DNA of 64,000 bases, taken from assembly GCA_027365565.1 (NCBI GenBank), contig DAHXMI010000010.1:1-64000 (forward strand), in the 5' to 3' direction. The notes under the pieces were generated by a model. It did no database searches and was not told the DNA's origin. It saw only the letters and a list, made by a program, of their open reading frames with translations. The DNA comes from JAMCYG01 sp027365565 (lineage in GTDB: Archaea; Micrarchaeota; Micrarchaeia; Micrarchaeales; Micrarchaeaceae). Positions 56,426 to 64,000 of this stretch are shown here, piece after piece; position 1 is the first letter of the stretch; the number at the start of each line of letters is the position of its first letter. The position numbers were made by a program, and so were the translations under genes.

Positions 56426-57325
56426 TTACGGCGCAGTATAGCCGTTCATCCACTGGCTGGTGAAGGTGGCGCCGTTCACTTCCTGCCCGTTGTTGTTGTT
56501 GCCGGAATAGTCCTGCGCGTTGCCATTGAGCGGATACCATGCGACAAGATTCTTAAGGTCGGTCGGCGCGCCGCCTATGCCCTCCTGATATAGGCTCTGA
56601 ATTGTATTGGAGGAAAGGGTGGTGTTGTATATCTGCACGTTGGATTCCATACCTGCGAAGTAGCCGCCGCCGTTGCCGTTCCCCATATAGAAAGGCGTCG
56701 GCGTGGTGTTATATGAGTTGTACGTGATCGATGACGCGGAATACATTTCGCCGGCTGCACCCACATATCCGATCTGCTCCTGTGCGGACTTGTTGTATTC
56801 GTACGCAACAAAGTACCAGACGTTCTGCTGCGGATTCCCGTATATGCCCTGGTCGGTGCACCAGGCGTTCATTATTATGCCGCCGCTCTGGATGTATATC
56901 TGGAAAAACCTTGGAGGTACGCTCGGGTTTGAGCACGTGGTGGCGCCGTACCAGAACAGGGTAAGCCTCGGACTCACGTCCGAATCGCTGAACCATGCGG
57001 TGACCGTTCTGGATGAATTGCCCGTCGGCATGCCCGTAACGTTGGAATAGATATATTGGTTGTTTCCATTGAAGCTGGCCGCATACTCTGGCAGCGCGCC
57101 GTTGCATACCCCTTCGAGGTTTAGGAGTAGGCTGGTGCCCGGGCCGTTCGGCCTGTAGACATGGCATGAGCCCGGCTGCGCCCTTGGTCCCAGGTTAGCA
57201 GGGTTGAACACTCCTAATTCAAACAGGACCCCTAGCACTACCGCGATGACAAGTATCGCCCAGCCGTACGTCATCAGGTACTCCATCGCCGACTGGGCGC
57301 GCCCTTTGCCTGTCAACTCTCGCAT
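56426..57325 (-). CDS. pilin-like protein with class III signal and LamG domain (copy 3)
   Basis: The 299-residue protein shares its ends with copies 1 and 2: GRAQSAMEYLMTYGWAILVI at the start, GPRAQPGSCHVYRPNGPG next, and WYPLNGNAQDYSGNNNNGQ near the end. The LamG-like middle is different and carries several Cys and N-x-S/T sequons. Prepilin peptidase would cut before the Gln. It should be exported and built into a filament or stay membrane-anchored. The ATG at 57325 has GAGGG close upstream. It converges on the tRNA-Arg gene, and its 3' end lies 12 bases past the tRNA. Confidence 0.85.
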   Translation of the reverse strand: MRELTGKGRAQSAMEYLMTYGWAILVIAVVLGVLFELGVFNPANLGPRAQPGSCHVYRPNGPGTSLLLNLEGVCNGALPEYAASFNGNNQYIYSNVTGMPTGNSSRTVTAWFSDSDVSPRLTLFWYGATTCSNPSVPPRFFQIYIQSGGIIMNAWCTDQGIYGNPQQNVWYFVAYEYNKSAQEQIGYVGAAGEMYSASSITYNSYNTTPTPFYMGNGNGGGYFAGMESNVQIYNTTLSSNTIQSLYQEGIGGAPTDLKNLVAWYPLNGNAQDYSGNNNNGQEVNGATFTSQWMNGYTAP

Positions 57326-57376
57326 GTCCCTCAAGAAGGTTTGAGAAGGAATTGATATATTCCTTTGGTTGCTTTC

Positions 57377-58300
57377 TCATTTCGTCAGTACTTCACATGC
57401 GTCCTTTGTGACCAGCATCTCCTTTTCCGACTGTGATACCGTGCCGCCGGCGGCCTCTATGAGCATCGGGTACGATTCTATCGCACCTGCGACCAACAGT
57501 TCCCTGACGGCCGCATAGAGCGCGAATTTCGATGGCAAGATGTTCGAGAGCCATCTCACAGCGAAGGGCTCGCTCTGGTACTTCGACGCGATCTCGGCGA
57601 GTATGCTCCTAGCGTTCTGCGACCTTACCGGCGCCGCTTCGACAAAGCCGTATATCTCGAACGTGTCGCTGTCATGCACTATACCCCTACCGTTTGCCGT
57701 GGTGGCGAACGGTTCTATCGCTATGACCTGCCATTCCTTCAGTGTTGTCGTGTCGCCGTTGTCGAAGTTAGGTATGAATATCTCGGAATGAAGGTCATGC
57801 TCGCTCACCCCGTGGCCTCCTAGGTTCCTTATCGGCTTGAAACCTGACGCCTCTATGACGCGGGCGATCTCCGCGCCTATCTTCCTCACCTCTACCCCTG
57901 CCCTGACGCTGTTTATCGCGGCCTCGAGCGCCTCGTCCGTGCTTTCCACGAGGTCGCCGTGCTCTCCAGACAGGTCTGCAGTGAACGCGCAGTCGCCGAG
58001 AAGGCCGTCCTTCGCGGCGCCGAAATCGACCTTTACCACGTCGCTTTCCGAGAATGCCTTTCCATCGTCCATAGTTGGAGTGTAGTGAGCCGCCTCGTTG
58101 TTTATTGATAGGTTGAGAGGGAAGGCGCATCCATAACCTTGCTCCTTCAAATAGCCCTCCAGACCGTTCGCCACGTCTATCAATCTTGCTCCGGGCTTTA
58201 CCATGTCCCTTGCCCTGCTTAGCACCTTGTATGACATCTTGCCGACGTCCCTTGCCTTCTCCAATGTTGCACTATCCATATTAGCACCGTTCGCATTCAC
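57377..58300 (-). CDS. map: methionine aminopeptidase, type II
   Basis: The enzyme removes the first Met from new proteins with a two-metal site. The 307-residue protein shows the metal ligands in VVKVDFGAAKDGLLGDCAFT (two Asp), NLGGHGVSEHDLHSE (His), VIAIEPFATT (Glu) and the last Glu near the end (QSEKEM). The insertion between the last ligands marks type II, the archaeal and eukaryotic kind. The GTG at 58300 overlaps the polB stop by four bases (GTGA), suggesting coupling; an ATG seven codons later is possible. Confidence 0.93.
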   Translation of the reverse strand: MNANGANMDSATLEKARDVGKMSYKVLSRARDMVKPGARLIDVANGLEGYLKEQGYGCAFPLNLSINNEAAHYTPTMDDGKAFSESDVVKVDFGAAKDGLLGDCAFTADLSGEHGDLVESTDEALEAAINSVRAGVEVRKIGAEIARVIEASGFKPIRNLGGHGVSEHDLHSEIFIPNFDNGDTTTLKEWQVIAIEPFATTANGRGIVHDSDTFEIYGFVEAAPVRSQNARSILAEIASKYQSEPFAVRWLSNILPSKFALYAAVRELLVAGAIESYPMLIEAAGGTVSQSEKEMLVTKDACEVLTK

Positions 58301-60810
58301 AGTTTCTTCTGGGAGCCCTTATTCTTCAGTTGACCTTCGTCGTAGTTCAGCTCCTTGAGTATCCTCATGACCGCAGGGAGCACCTGCTTGTTTATGTAGT
58401 ACTGCGGGTCATAGTCCTTCGCCGTCTCGAGTATCATCGCCTTGTCGGATACTGACGATCCTTCCTTCGTTATCACGTAGCTTATGACGGCGTGCTCCAC
58501 CTCTTCCTTGCTCTTGGCACCGGACTTCACCGCCTTCTTCGCCGCTGAGAGTTCCGGCGACTGCACATCGTAGCTGTCTATCTTCCTCCTGAGCTGCGTG
58601 TTTATCGCGAGGTCCTCGAGCGGCACCTTTCCGCTCTCCAGCTCGGCTATCACGTCCTTGACGATCTGCGCGGCCTTCTCTGCGCTACCTTCCTTGAGTA
58701 TGGTCTCAAGGACCTTCCTCTGCGTGTCCCTTGCGACCTTCGACCAGTCGCGCCTCACTAGCTCGAACCCCCTTATCTTTATCCTTCCAGATTCGGATAT
58801 CATCGCGTACTTCTTCTTCGCGCCAGCTACGTCCTTCTCCTTCTCCACCTTCTTGCCGACGAATACACCCCTCGTGTAGAAGTCTTCAAGCTCTAGTTCC
58901 ATGTTTCCCGGCAGGGATTTGTTGTACACTTTGACGAATCCGAGTGCCTCCTCCTTCGTCTTGCTGCCCATGACAAGCACCACTGAATCTGTATCGCCGT
59001 ATATCACCTTGAAGCCGTTCTTCTCCGACTCGGTTATTGTCTCCTTTATGTACTGCCTGCCGTAAGCGGTGACAGCCGCGGCACATTCCCTCGAATACCA
59101 CCTCGACCTCGCGTAGCCGAGATAGCCGTAGAACGAGTTGGACGTTATCTTAAGCGCCTGCGACCTGGACCCGAGGAAGAGGTTGTCGGGATCCTTCTTG
59201 TAAAGCTTCTTCACCTCCAGCCTCTGGTCGACCAGCAGCTTTATTGTAGATGGCATGATGCTCTTCCTGTCCTTCGAGAACCTTACGCCGTTCGGCGCCT
59301 CGTAGTACTCCTTGCAGTCGCTGCATATCGACGACGGGTCTATGTTGTGCGATATTATTATCGATGGGTACAGCCCCCTGAAGTCGAATATGGCGAGGTT
59401 GGAATATATGCCTGGCTCAGGGGTCTTCACGAACGCTCCCTCTATGGGATTTATCGTTCTTGCCTTGATCTCCCTTTCGTCGGGCTTGTTCGGTATTACC
59501 TCGCCGAACTTGCTCGAGTAGAGCATCATCAGGAATTCTACAAGCTGTCCTGTAGTCGACACGCAGACATCGCTGAGCATGTCGCTTGTGACCCTCGCCA
59601 GCTCCACCATTATAGGGATGAAAGATTTGTACACGGTCTCCAGCGATTCGGCATCGCCGAGGTTGTACTTCGCAAGTACGCCTATTTCCTCCTCTGTGCC
59701 ATCCCACAGCTTGCGCATGTCCTCGTACTGGACTATTACCTTGTCGCTCTTACCCTTGCTTATCGCTTTGTACACCTCCTTGAGCGTGTACCTGTTCAGC
59801 TTCAGTATGCTCTCAGCGGCGCCCACGATCGATATGAACTTGACTACAGTATACATGTCGACGTGTACCCTGCCTGCTATCTTCACTCGGTCGACCATGC
59901 CGTGGCGCTCTATCTTCGTGGAGCCTTCCCTGAACCTGTTAAGGCTGAAGTCTATGCCCAGCTGCCTCGACCTGTCAATCAGGTACCTTATGTCGAAGTT
60001 GGCCGAGTTGTAACCCGTGATGATGTCGGTGTCGAGCTCGTTGACCATCCCCATGAACCTGTTTATCATCGCTTTCTCATCGGCAACCAGTTCGACGAAC
60101 GGTTGGTTTGTCTTCCTGAACGTTATCACGCCGCTTTGATTCCCCTTCGCGCCGGTATATGTGTAGCCTATCATGGTTATAGGGTCCTTATCCGGCCTGG
60201 GCACCGTCAGGGGATTGTATACCTCTATGTCGAAATACAGGACGTTCAGGTTCGGATCGGTGAACTCCTTCTTTTCCTCCTTTGCGGAAACCAGTTCCAG
60301 CGCGCCGTTCCCCTGCCTTGCGAAGCGGAACCTCTGGTTTATCATGGAGCCGAGTTCGTTGTCTATCACATACCTCTTGGCGAAGGGAATGTCAGACTCG
60401 TATGCCTGCCCATACTTCGACATGTATGCGCTCATCTTCGGCACGGCTGTAGGGCTGGGTGCCACGACCTTGAAGAAAGTGCCCTCCTTCCCGAACAGGC
60501 TCCTCTTCACTGCGGTAACACGCTGCGGTGCTATGGTCTCATCACCCTCGCGATACGATGCGGACTCGACGTCTGCCTGCGATACCCCCTCTTTCGGGAG
60601 AAGGTAGAAGTAGGGCTTGAAACTGTGGTCGTAGACCTCGTAAGTTTTCCCGTCAGAGCCCTTCACGGCCAGCCTTATCACGCCCGCGCCGTTCTCGTAG
60701 ATGTAGTCGGTGTCAAGCACGAAGCCTTCTACCTCAAGCTCCGCTTCTTGGGCGGCCTTCGGCTCTTCGGCCTCGGGGGCTGGCTTCTCTGCTCTGCTAG
60801 GACTAGCCAT
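58297..60810 (-). CDS. polB: family B DNA polymerase
   Basis: This is the main replicative-type polymerase candidate. The 837-residue protein has 3'-5' exonuclease motifs (VLYFDIEVY, ITGYNSANFDIRYL, YNLGDAESL) and polymerase motifs DFRGLYPSIIISHNI, LKITSNSFYGYLGYARSRWY and YGDTDSVV. All catalytic acids are present. An Ala/Glu/Pro-rich leader of about 28 residues precedes the usual N-terminal domain. No inteins are present, although archaeal PolB often has them. The C-terminus is basic (QLKNKGSQKKL) with no clear PIP box. Its stop overlaps the map start. Confidence 0.95.
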   Translation of the reverse strand: MASPSRAEKPAPEAEEPKAAQEAELEVEGFVLDTDYIYENGAGVIRLAVKGSDGKTYEVYDHSFKPYFYLLPKEGVSQADVESASYREGDETIAPQRVTAVKRSLFGKEGTFFKVVAPSPTAVPKMSAYMSKYGQAYESDIPFAKRYVIDNELGSMINQRFRFARQGNGALELVSAKEEKKEFTDPNLNVLYFDIEVYNPLTVPRPDKDPITMIGYTYTGAKGNQSGVITFRKTNQPFVELVADEKAMINRFMGMVNELDTDIITGYNSANFDIRYLIDRSRQLGIDFSLNRFREGSTKIERHGMVDRVKIAGRVHVDMYTVVKFISIVGAAESILKLNRYTLKEVYKAISKGKSDKVIVQYEDMRKLWDGTEEEIGVLAKYNLGDAESLETVYKSFIPIMVELARVTSDMLSDVCVSTTGQLVEFLMMLYSSKFGEVIPNKPDEREIKARTINPIEGAFVKTPEPGIYSNLAIFDFRGLYPSIIISHNIDPSSICSDCKEYYEAPNGVRFSKDRKSIMPSTIKLLVDQRLEVKKLYKKDPDNLFLGSRSQALKITSNSFYGYLGYARSRWYSRECAAAVTAYGRQYIKETITESEKNGFKVIYGDTDSVVLVMGSKTKEEALGFVKVYNKSLPGNMELELEDFYTRGVFVGKKVEKEKDVAGAKKKYAMISESGRIKIRGFELVRRDWSKVARDTQRKVLETILKEGSAEKAAQIVKDVIAELESGKVPLEDLAINTQLRRKIDSYDVQSPELSAAKKAVKSGAKSKEEVEHAVISYVITKEGSSVSDKAMILETAKDYDPQYYINKQVLPAVMRILKELNYDEGQLKNKGSQKKL

Positions 60811-60896
60811 GAGTATCTATCTGAAGGAATAATTAAAATTGTGCAAGGTGGCCGATGAGAGTTCTGGCCACAGTGCACGTGCACTACCAATCAGGC

Positions 60897-61295
60897 TTAC
60901 TTCTGGTCCTGGACCTTGACCGCGCTCATTATTATAGGCGGTATGAAGCCAAGAGAGTATGCAACCAGCGTGCCTGTCGCACTGCACCTGAAGTTGAGCA
61001 CGTTTATTATCTCCTCGGTCATCTCTGCAGGGAGGCTCTTCTTGTCGCTCCACTTCTTGGCGGCCTCATCGACTGCTTTCTTCTCGTCCTGCAGCTCGAC
61101 TATCCCGGACAGCTTTATGCTTCCTATGCTCTTCTTGCTGGAATCGGCGCTGTTGAAGTACTCCGCGGTGAAAGAGTAGTTTACCTTCAGCTTGTTGCCC
61201 TCGCTCTTCGCGTCCTCCAGATTTATGTTTATCGAAGGAGGCATCTGCTTGGAGAGCATGTCTGCCGCGCTTACGTTGCCCTCTACTTTTGACAT
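60897..61295 (-). CDS. small conserved protein, possibly SecB-like
   Basis: The 132-residue protein has no signal or membrane helix. It looks like an alpha/beta fold: INLEDAKSEGNKLKVNYSFT, then IGSIKLSGIVELQDEKKAVD, then KKSLPAEMTEEIINVLNFRC and the end LGFIPPIIMSAVKV. This pattern, strands followed by L-P-x-E-x2-E-x2-N and a Pro-Pro-Ile end, recalls SecB-like chaperone proteins of archaea, but I am not sure. AGGACT before the ATG at 61295 sets the start; the open frame extends far upstream without support. It is a single gene. Confidence 0.6.
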   Translation of the reverse strand: MSKVEGNVSAADMLSKQMPPSININLEDAKSEGNKLKVNYSFTAEYFNSADSSKKSIGSIKLSGIVELQDEKKAVDEAAKKWSDKKSLPAEMTEEIINVLNFRCSATGTLVAYSLGFIPPIIMSAVKVQDQK

Positions 61296-61435
61296 ACTGA
61301 GTCCTGTTATCATGTTATCACAGCATTTGTATAGAGATGATTTGGTGAATATATTTAACACTATCGACACCATGAGAAGACGCCTGCACAAAAAGCTATT
61401 TATACATATTATGGGAATCTTAATTATAGTCTTCA

Positions 61436-62227
61436 ATGGTGGGTATTTTGTACAAACGCGCAGTGGTTCTGGCCGCAATGGTATCTGCCTTAGCAATGCT
61501 CGTGTATGCGCCGGGGCTAAGCGGCGCCTCATATACTATCTTGGGTGTGAACTCCACAGTTACATTCAACAGTACGACCAACGCGCACGTCGATGAGGTA
61601 TTCCAGGTGTTCATCAGCAACACCTCGATGGACCAGTATTCCACAGCAAGAGTTGCATTCAATCTCACGCTGAGCAAGTGGCAGCAGCTGATCGGATCAG
61701 GGCTCGTGCCGCACATAATAAACCAGCGCAGCGGCATATACAACTTCAGGCTGCTTCCAGGGCCGGTGAAGAACCTTTATGATGGAGGAATGGCCTACAT
61801 AGAGATGAGCTACGATGTGCACGGAGTCGCAAGCGTGAAGCAGACATCTCCGCGCGAGTTCACTTACACGTTCAACGACAGTGTGTTCAACTTCGAGCAT
61901 GCGGCCAGCGGTGAGGCGCTAGGCACGAACATGACGCTTAATATAGACATACCGAAGGGCGCAGTCATAACGTCCGCATATCCCGTCCCGGACTATCCGG
62001 CTTCTGCGTTCACAACCAACTACAACAACATCACCAAGCTGTCATGGTTCAGGGGCGAGCCGCTGTCAAACTTCGCGCTCGTATTCAACCAACAGCAGAG
62101 CCTGCAGGATGAGGTGACGTCGTTCTTCAGCGGGCTGTACAACGCGCTGGGCATCTTCGTGTATGTGATAGTCATAGCCGCAATAGCGCTGGTTGCCGCG
62201 TACGCGTATTACAGGACTAACGGCTGA
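61436..62227 (+). CDS. secreted or surface protein with C-terminal anchor
   Basis: I do not recognise the family. The 263-residue protein has a signal-like N-terminus (residues 8-30, ending GLSGAS), an outside domain with about nine N-x-S/T sequons, and a C-terminal membrane helix (residues about 238-257, LGIFVYVIVIAAIALVAAYA). Residues 35-160 read as a beta-sandwich. A TATA element (CTATTTATAC, near 61397-61406) gives a leader of only a few bases. It lies ten bases upstream of pheS and may share its transcript. The topology suggests a cell-surface protein. Confidence 0.65.
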   Translation: MVGILYKRAVVLAAMVSALAMLVYAPGLSGASYTILGVNSTVTFNSTTNAHVDEVFQVFISNTSMDQYSTARVAFNLTLSKWQQLIGSGLVPHIINQRSGIYNFRLLPGPVKNLYDGGMAYIEMSYDVHGVASVKQTSPREFTYTFNDSVFNFEHAASGEALGTNMTLNIDIPKGAVITSAYPVPDYPASAFTTNYNNITKLSWFRGEPLSNFALVFNQQQSLQDEVTSFFSGLYNALGIFVYVIVIAAIALVAAYAYYRTNG

Positions 62228-62237
62228 GGTGCTTGCT

Positions 62238-63704
62238 TTGGACGAGATGCTCTTGAGGGTTCTTAAGGCGATAGAGGGCAACCCCGGCGCCGAAATAGAC
62301 GGCCTGTCGAAGTCTTCCTCCATAGACAGAGGTACGCTTATATCATCAGTAAAGGCCCTTGAGGCCGACAAGTACGTGCGATTCAAGAGCGAGACCTGGT
62401 ACAAGGTGGAGCCAACTAAGGAAGGGTTATCCTACAGAAAGGCATTTCCTGAGGAGGAGCTGTTGGAGTCCCTACACGGCCATGGGGGCGACATGCCACT
62501 CTCAAATGTAAAGAATCAGATAGGGCTTATATGGGCAAAGAAGAATGGCTGGATAGAGATAGTGGAGGGCAGGGTAAAGGCCCTGAAACCCGAGAAGGGA
62601 GAGTACGCCCAGAGGAAGCTGCTGGAAGCGCTTCTGTCCAGCAATAAGGATAGTGTAGCAGAGGCGGTAAAGTCGCACAAGGAGCTGGTCAAGAATCTTG
62701 AGGGTAGGAAACTGCTGTCGGTAAGCAGCTCAGAGCTGATAAGCGACATACATGTTACAGAAAAGGGGAAAGAAGCCGCGAAGGGGACCGCTAGCAAGGG
62801 CGAGATAGCCGAGCTCAGCAGGGAAATCATAGCAAGGCGAGAATGGGAAGGTAAGGAATTCAGGAAGTATGACATAGATGCGGTAGTGGATGGCGTATAC
62901 CCTGCAAGGCGGCACCCGGTCATGGAGTTCATAGACATCGTCAGGAACACATGGCTGAGGATGGGGTTCACCGAGATAGAGGGGCCGATGGTTGAGAGCG
63001 CATTCTGGAACTTCGACACCCTTTTCGTGCCGCAGGACCATCCCGCCAGGGACAAGCAGGATACCTTCTTCCTGAAGAACCCCTCGTCCATCGAGATCGA
63101 CGATGCGGAGCTGAAGTCCAGCATAGCGAAGATGCACAAGAAGGGATGGCAGATGCCGTGGAGGGAAAACGCGGCGCAGCAGGCGCTCCTCAGGACACAG
63201 ACGACCGCATCGACAATAAGGCATGTGAGGAAGATCGCTTCATCGCTGAAGAAGGGAGAGACAGCGAAGCTCTTCTCTGTCGGCAGGACATTCAGGAATG
63301 AGAGCATAGATTACAAGCATCTCGCAGAATTCTACCAGATAGACGGAATGATAATAGGCGACAACCTGGGCCTGTCGAACCTCATACATGTTATATCGGA
63401 GTTCTACTCCAGGCTGGGCCTTGTAATGGGCAGGGAGGTCCACATAAGGCCGTCATACTTCCCGTTCGTAGAGCCGGGAATGGAGGTATACTACCTGCCA
63501 GGAGACGGCAGCAGCGTGGAGCTGCTTGGAAGCGGAGTGATAAGGGAGGAGATATCCAAGGCGATGGGCACCAGGAAAAGCATACTCGCATGGGGCGGAG
63601 GTATCGACAGGCTGCTCCTGAAAAGTCTCAAGGTAGACTCGATAGTGGAGCTTTACAGGAACAACGTCGGATGGCTTAGGGATAGGAGAGAGATAGAGTT
63701 GTGA
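62238..63704 (+). CDS. pheS: phenylalanyl-tRNA synthetase alpha subunit
   Basis: PheS carries the catalytic site of the PheST enzyme. The 488-residue protein has an N-terminal winged-helix part (residues 1-70) as in archaeal PheS, then the class II core with HPVMEFIDIVRNTWLRMGFT, motif 2 (SVGRTFRNESIDYKHLAEFY) and motif 3 (AWGGGIDRLLL). GAGGTG five bases upstream selects the TTG at 62238; the longer open frame starts inside the preceding gene. pheT begins two bases after the stop. Length and motifs are normal. Confidence 0.94.
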   Translation: MDEMLLRVLKAIEGNPGAEIDGLSKSSSIDRGTLISSVKALEADKYVRFKSETWYKVEPTKEGLSYRKAFPEEELLESLHGHGGDMPLSNVKNQIGLIWAKKNGWIEIVEGRVKALKPEKGEYAQRKLLEALLSSNKDSVAEAVKSHKELVKNLEGRKLLSVSSSELISDIHVTEKGKEAAKGTASKGEIAELSREIIARREWEGKEFRKYDIDAVVDGVYPARRHPVMEFIDIVRNTWLRMGFTEIEGPMVESAFWNFDTLFVPQDHPARDKQDTFFLKNPSSIEIDDAELKSSIAKMHKKGWQMPWRENAAQQALLRTQTTASTIRHVRKIASSLKKGETAKLFSVGRTFRNESIDYKHLAEFYQIDGMIIGDNLGLSNLIHVISEFYSRLGLVMGREVHIRPSYFPFVEPGMEVYYLPGDGSSVELLGSGVIREEISKAMGTRKSILAWGGGIDRLLLKSLKVDSIVELYRNNVGWLRDRREIEL

Positions 63705-63706
63705 GC

Positions 63707-64000
63707 ATGGCAACTATAGCGTTCAAAGTGAAGGACCTGGAAAGGGACATCGGCAGCATGAAGGAGCTGGGGGAGCGCGTCCAGGATCTTGGCATGGAAA
63801 TAGAGGCTTCGGACGGCGGCGAGATTACTTTTGACATAAGCCCGAACAGGCCTGATATGCTCGACTATACGGGATTCGTCAGGGCTTACAGGCAGTTCCT
63901 CGGCAAGGAGAGGCCGGACATCGGCAAATACAGGGTGGGTAGGGCTCCGTTCCTTGAAGTAACGGTCATGCCTTCCGTGAAGGGGGTGAGGCCGTTCATC
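63707..64000 (+). CDS. pheT: phenylalanyl-tRNA synthetase beta subunit, cut by window end
   Basis: The first 98 codons of pheT are present and the frame is open at the end of the window. The N-terminus, with LGMEIEASDGGEITFDISPN followed by R-P-D-M-L-D, matches the archaeal PheT B1 region. The ATG lies two bases after the pheS stop, so the subunits are cotranslated. The rest lies outside the window. Confidence 0.92.
   Translation, partial: MATIAFKVKDLERDIGSMKELGERVQDLGMEIEASDGGEITFDISPNRPDMLDYTGFVRAYRQFLGKERPDIGKYRVGRAPFLEVTVMPSVKGVRPFI

Noticed and set aside
59347..60858. 503-codon plus-strand open frame opposite polB
   Set aside because: It is antisense to the clearly functional polB. Its length comes from the G/C-rich third positions of polB; it has no ribosome-binding site and no family resemblance.
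61296..61532. Upstream extension of the small conserved gene at 60897
   Set aside because: The extra residues show no conserved pattern and cross the promoter of the divergent surface-protein gene. A start with AGGACT is present at 61295.

Overview
The window is archaeal. It encodes an archaeal family B DNA polymerase, RfcL, FEN1, RpoF, TBP, MBF1, a histone-fold protein, P0/P1 stalk proteins, L21e and an introned tRNA. Pilin-like proteins with class III (DUF361) signal peptides, very short intergenic gaps, GGTGA-type Shine-Dalgarno sites and heavy use of AAG, AGG and ATA codons suggest a small-genome DPANN archaeon. The style is closest to Micrarchaeota/ARMAN lineages, but that is an inference from gene content and was not tested by phylogeny. 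Genes are dense and mostly in operons of one to four.

Layout. 1-5.8 kb: a hypothetical protein, a membrane-anchored winged-helix/DUF4382 protein, a repetitive LRV protein, L21e, a one-repeat TBP and the first pilin-LamG protein. 5.9-12.0 kb: a HisC-like aminotransferase, two MFS transporters, AroE and an FAD oxidoreductase. 12.0-15.3 kb: DUF655, RpoF, a tandem P1-like protein, MoxR and a pilin. 15.3-20.5 kb: RtcB with an intein, a toxin remnant, a YhfC-like membrane protein, DUF1634, TauE and tRNA-Arg(GCG). 20.6-30.8 kb: a GlcNAc-1-P-transferase-like enzyme, histone, endonuclease IV, a polyprenol-kinase-like protein, AsnRS, DUF2070, cis-prenyltransferase, RfcL and a DHH protein. 30.9-38.6 kb: a surface Cys-rich protein with a KaiC-like ATPase, a two-TM protein with an XRE regulator, an interrupted pilin-LamG gene, PolX, a transglutaminase-like protein, VapBC and a small basic protein. 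38.7-46.7 kb: Hsp20, FEN1, MBF1, M50 protease, COG1407 phosphoesterase with Lhr helicase, and a hypothetical protein. 46.8-52.3 kb: ferredoxin, P1-P0-L1, and NrdJ-NrdR with candidate NrdR boxes. 52.4-57.3 kb: small proteins, a TnpB element, RNase HII, tRNA-Arg(TCG) with a T-loop intron, and the third pilin-LamG gene. 57.4-64.0 kb: Map, PolB, a small conserved protein, a surface protein, PheS and the start of PheT.

How genes work together. Replication and repair functions are common here (PolB, RfcL, FEN1, RNase HII, PolX, Nfo, Lhr, DHH). The cis-prenyltransferase, polyprenol-kinase-like protein and GPT family enzyme could build and charge a lipid carrier for N-glycosylation, and several predicted surface proteins in the window are rich in N-x-S/T sequons. 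RtcB would ligate spliced tRNA exons, and an introned tRNA lies in the same window.

Most notable: (1) a TBP reduced to a single repeat that keeps both predicted intercalating phenylalanines; (2) a protein made of two P1-type dimerisation-domain-like repeats, alongside a P0 with a shortened C-terminus; (3) a tRNA-Arg intron in the T loop with a clean bulge-helix-bulge; (4) a transmembrane winged-helix protein with an internal ribosome-binding site and start; (5) a pilin-LamG family with constant ends and variable middles, one copy broken by a single in-frame stop; (6) paired NrdR-box-like sites at the nrdR-nrdJ promoter.
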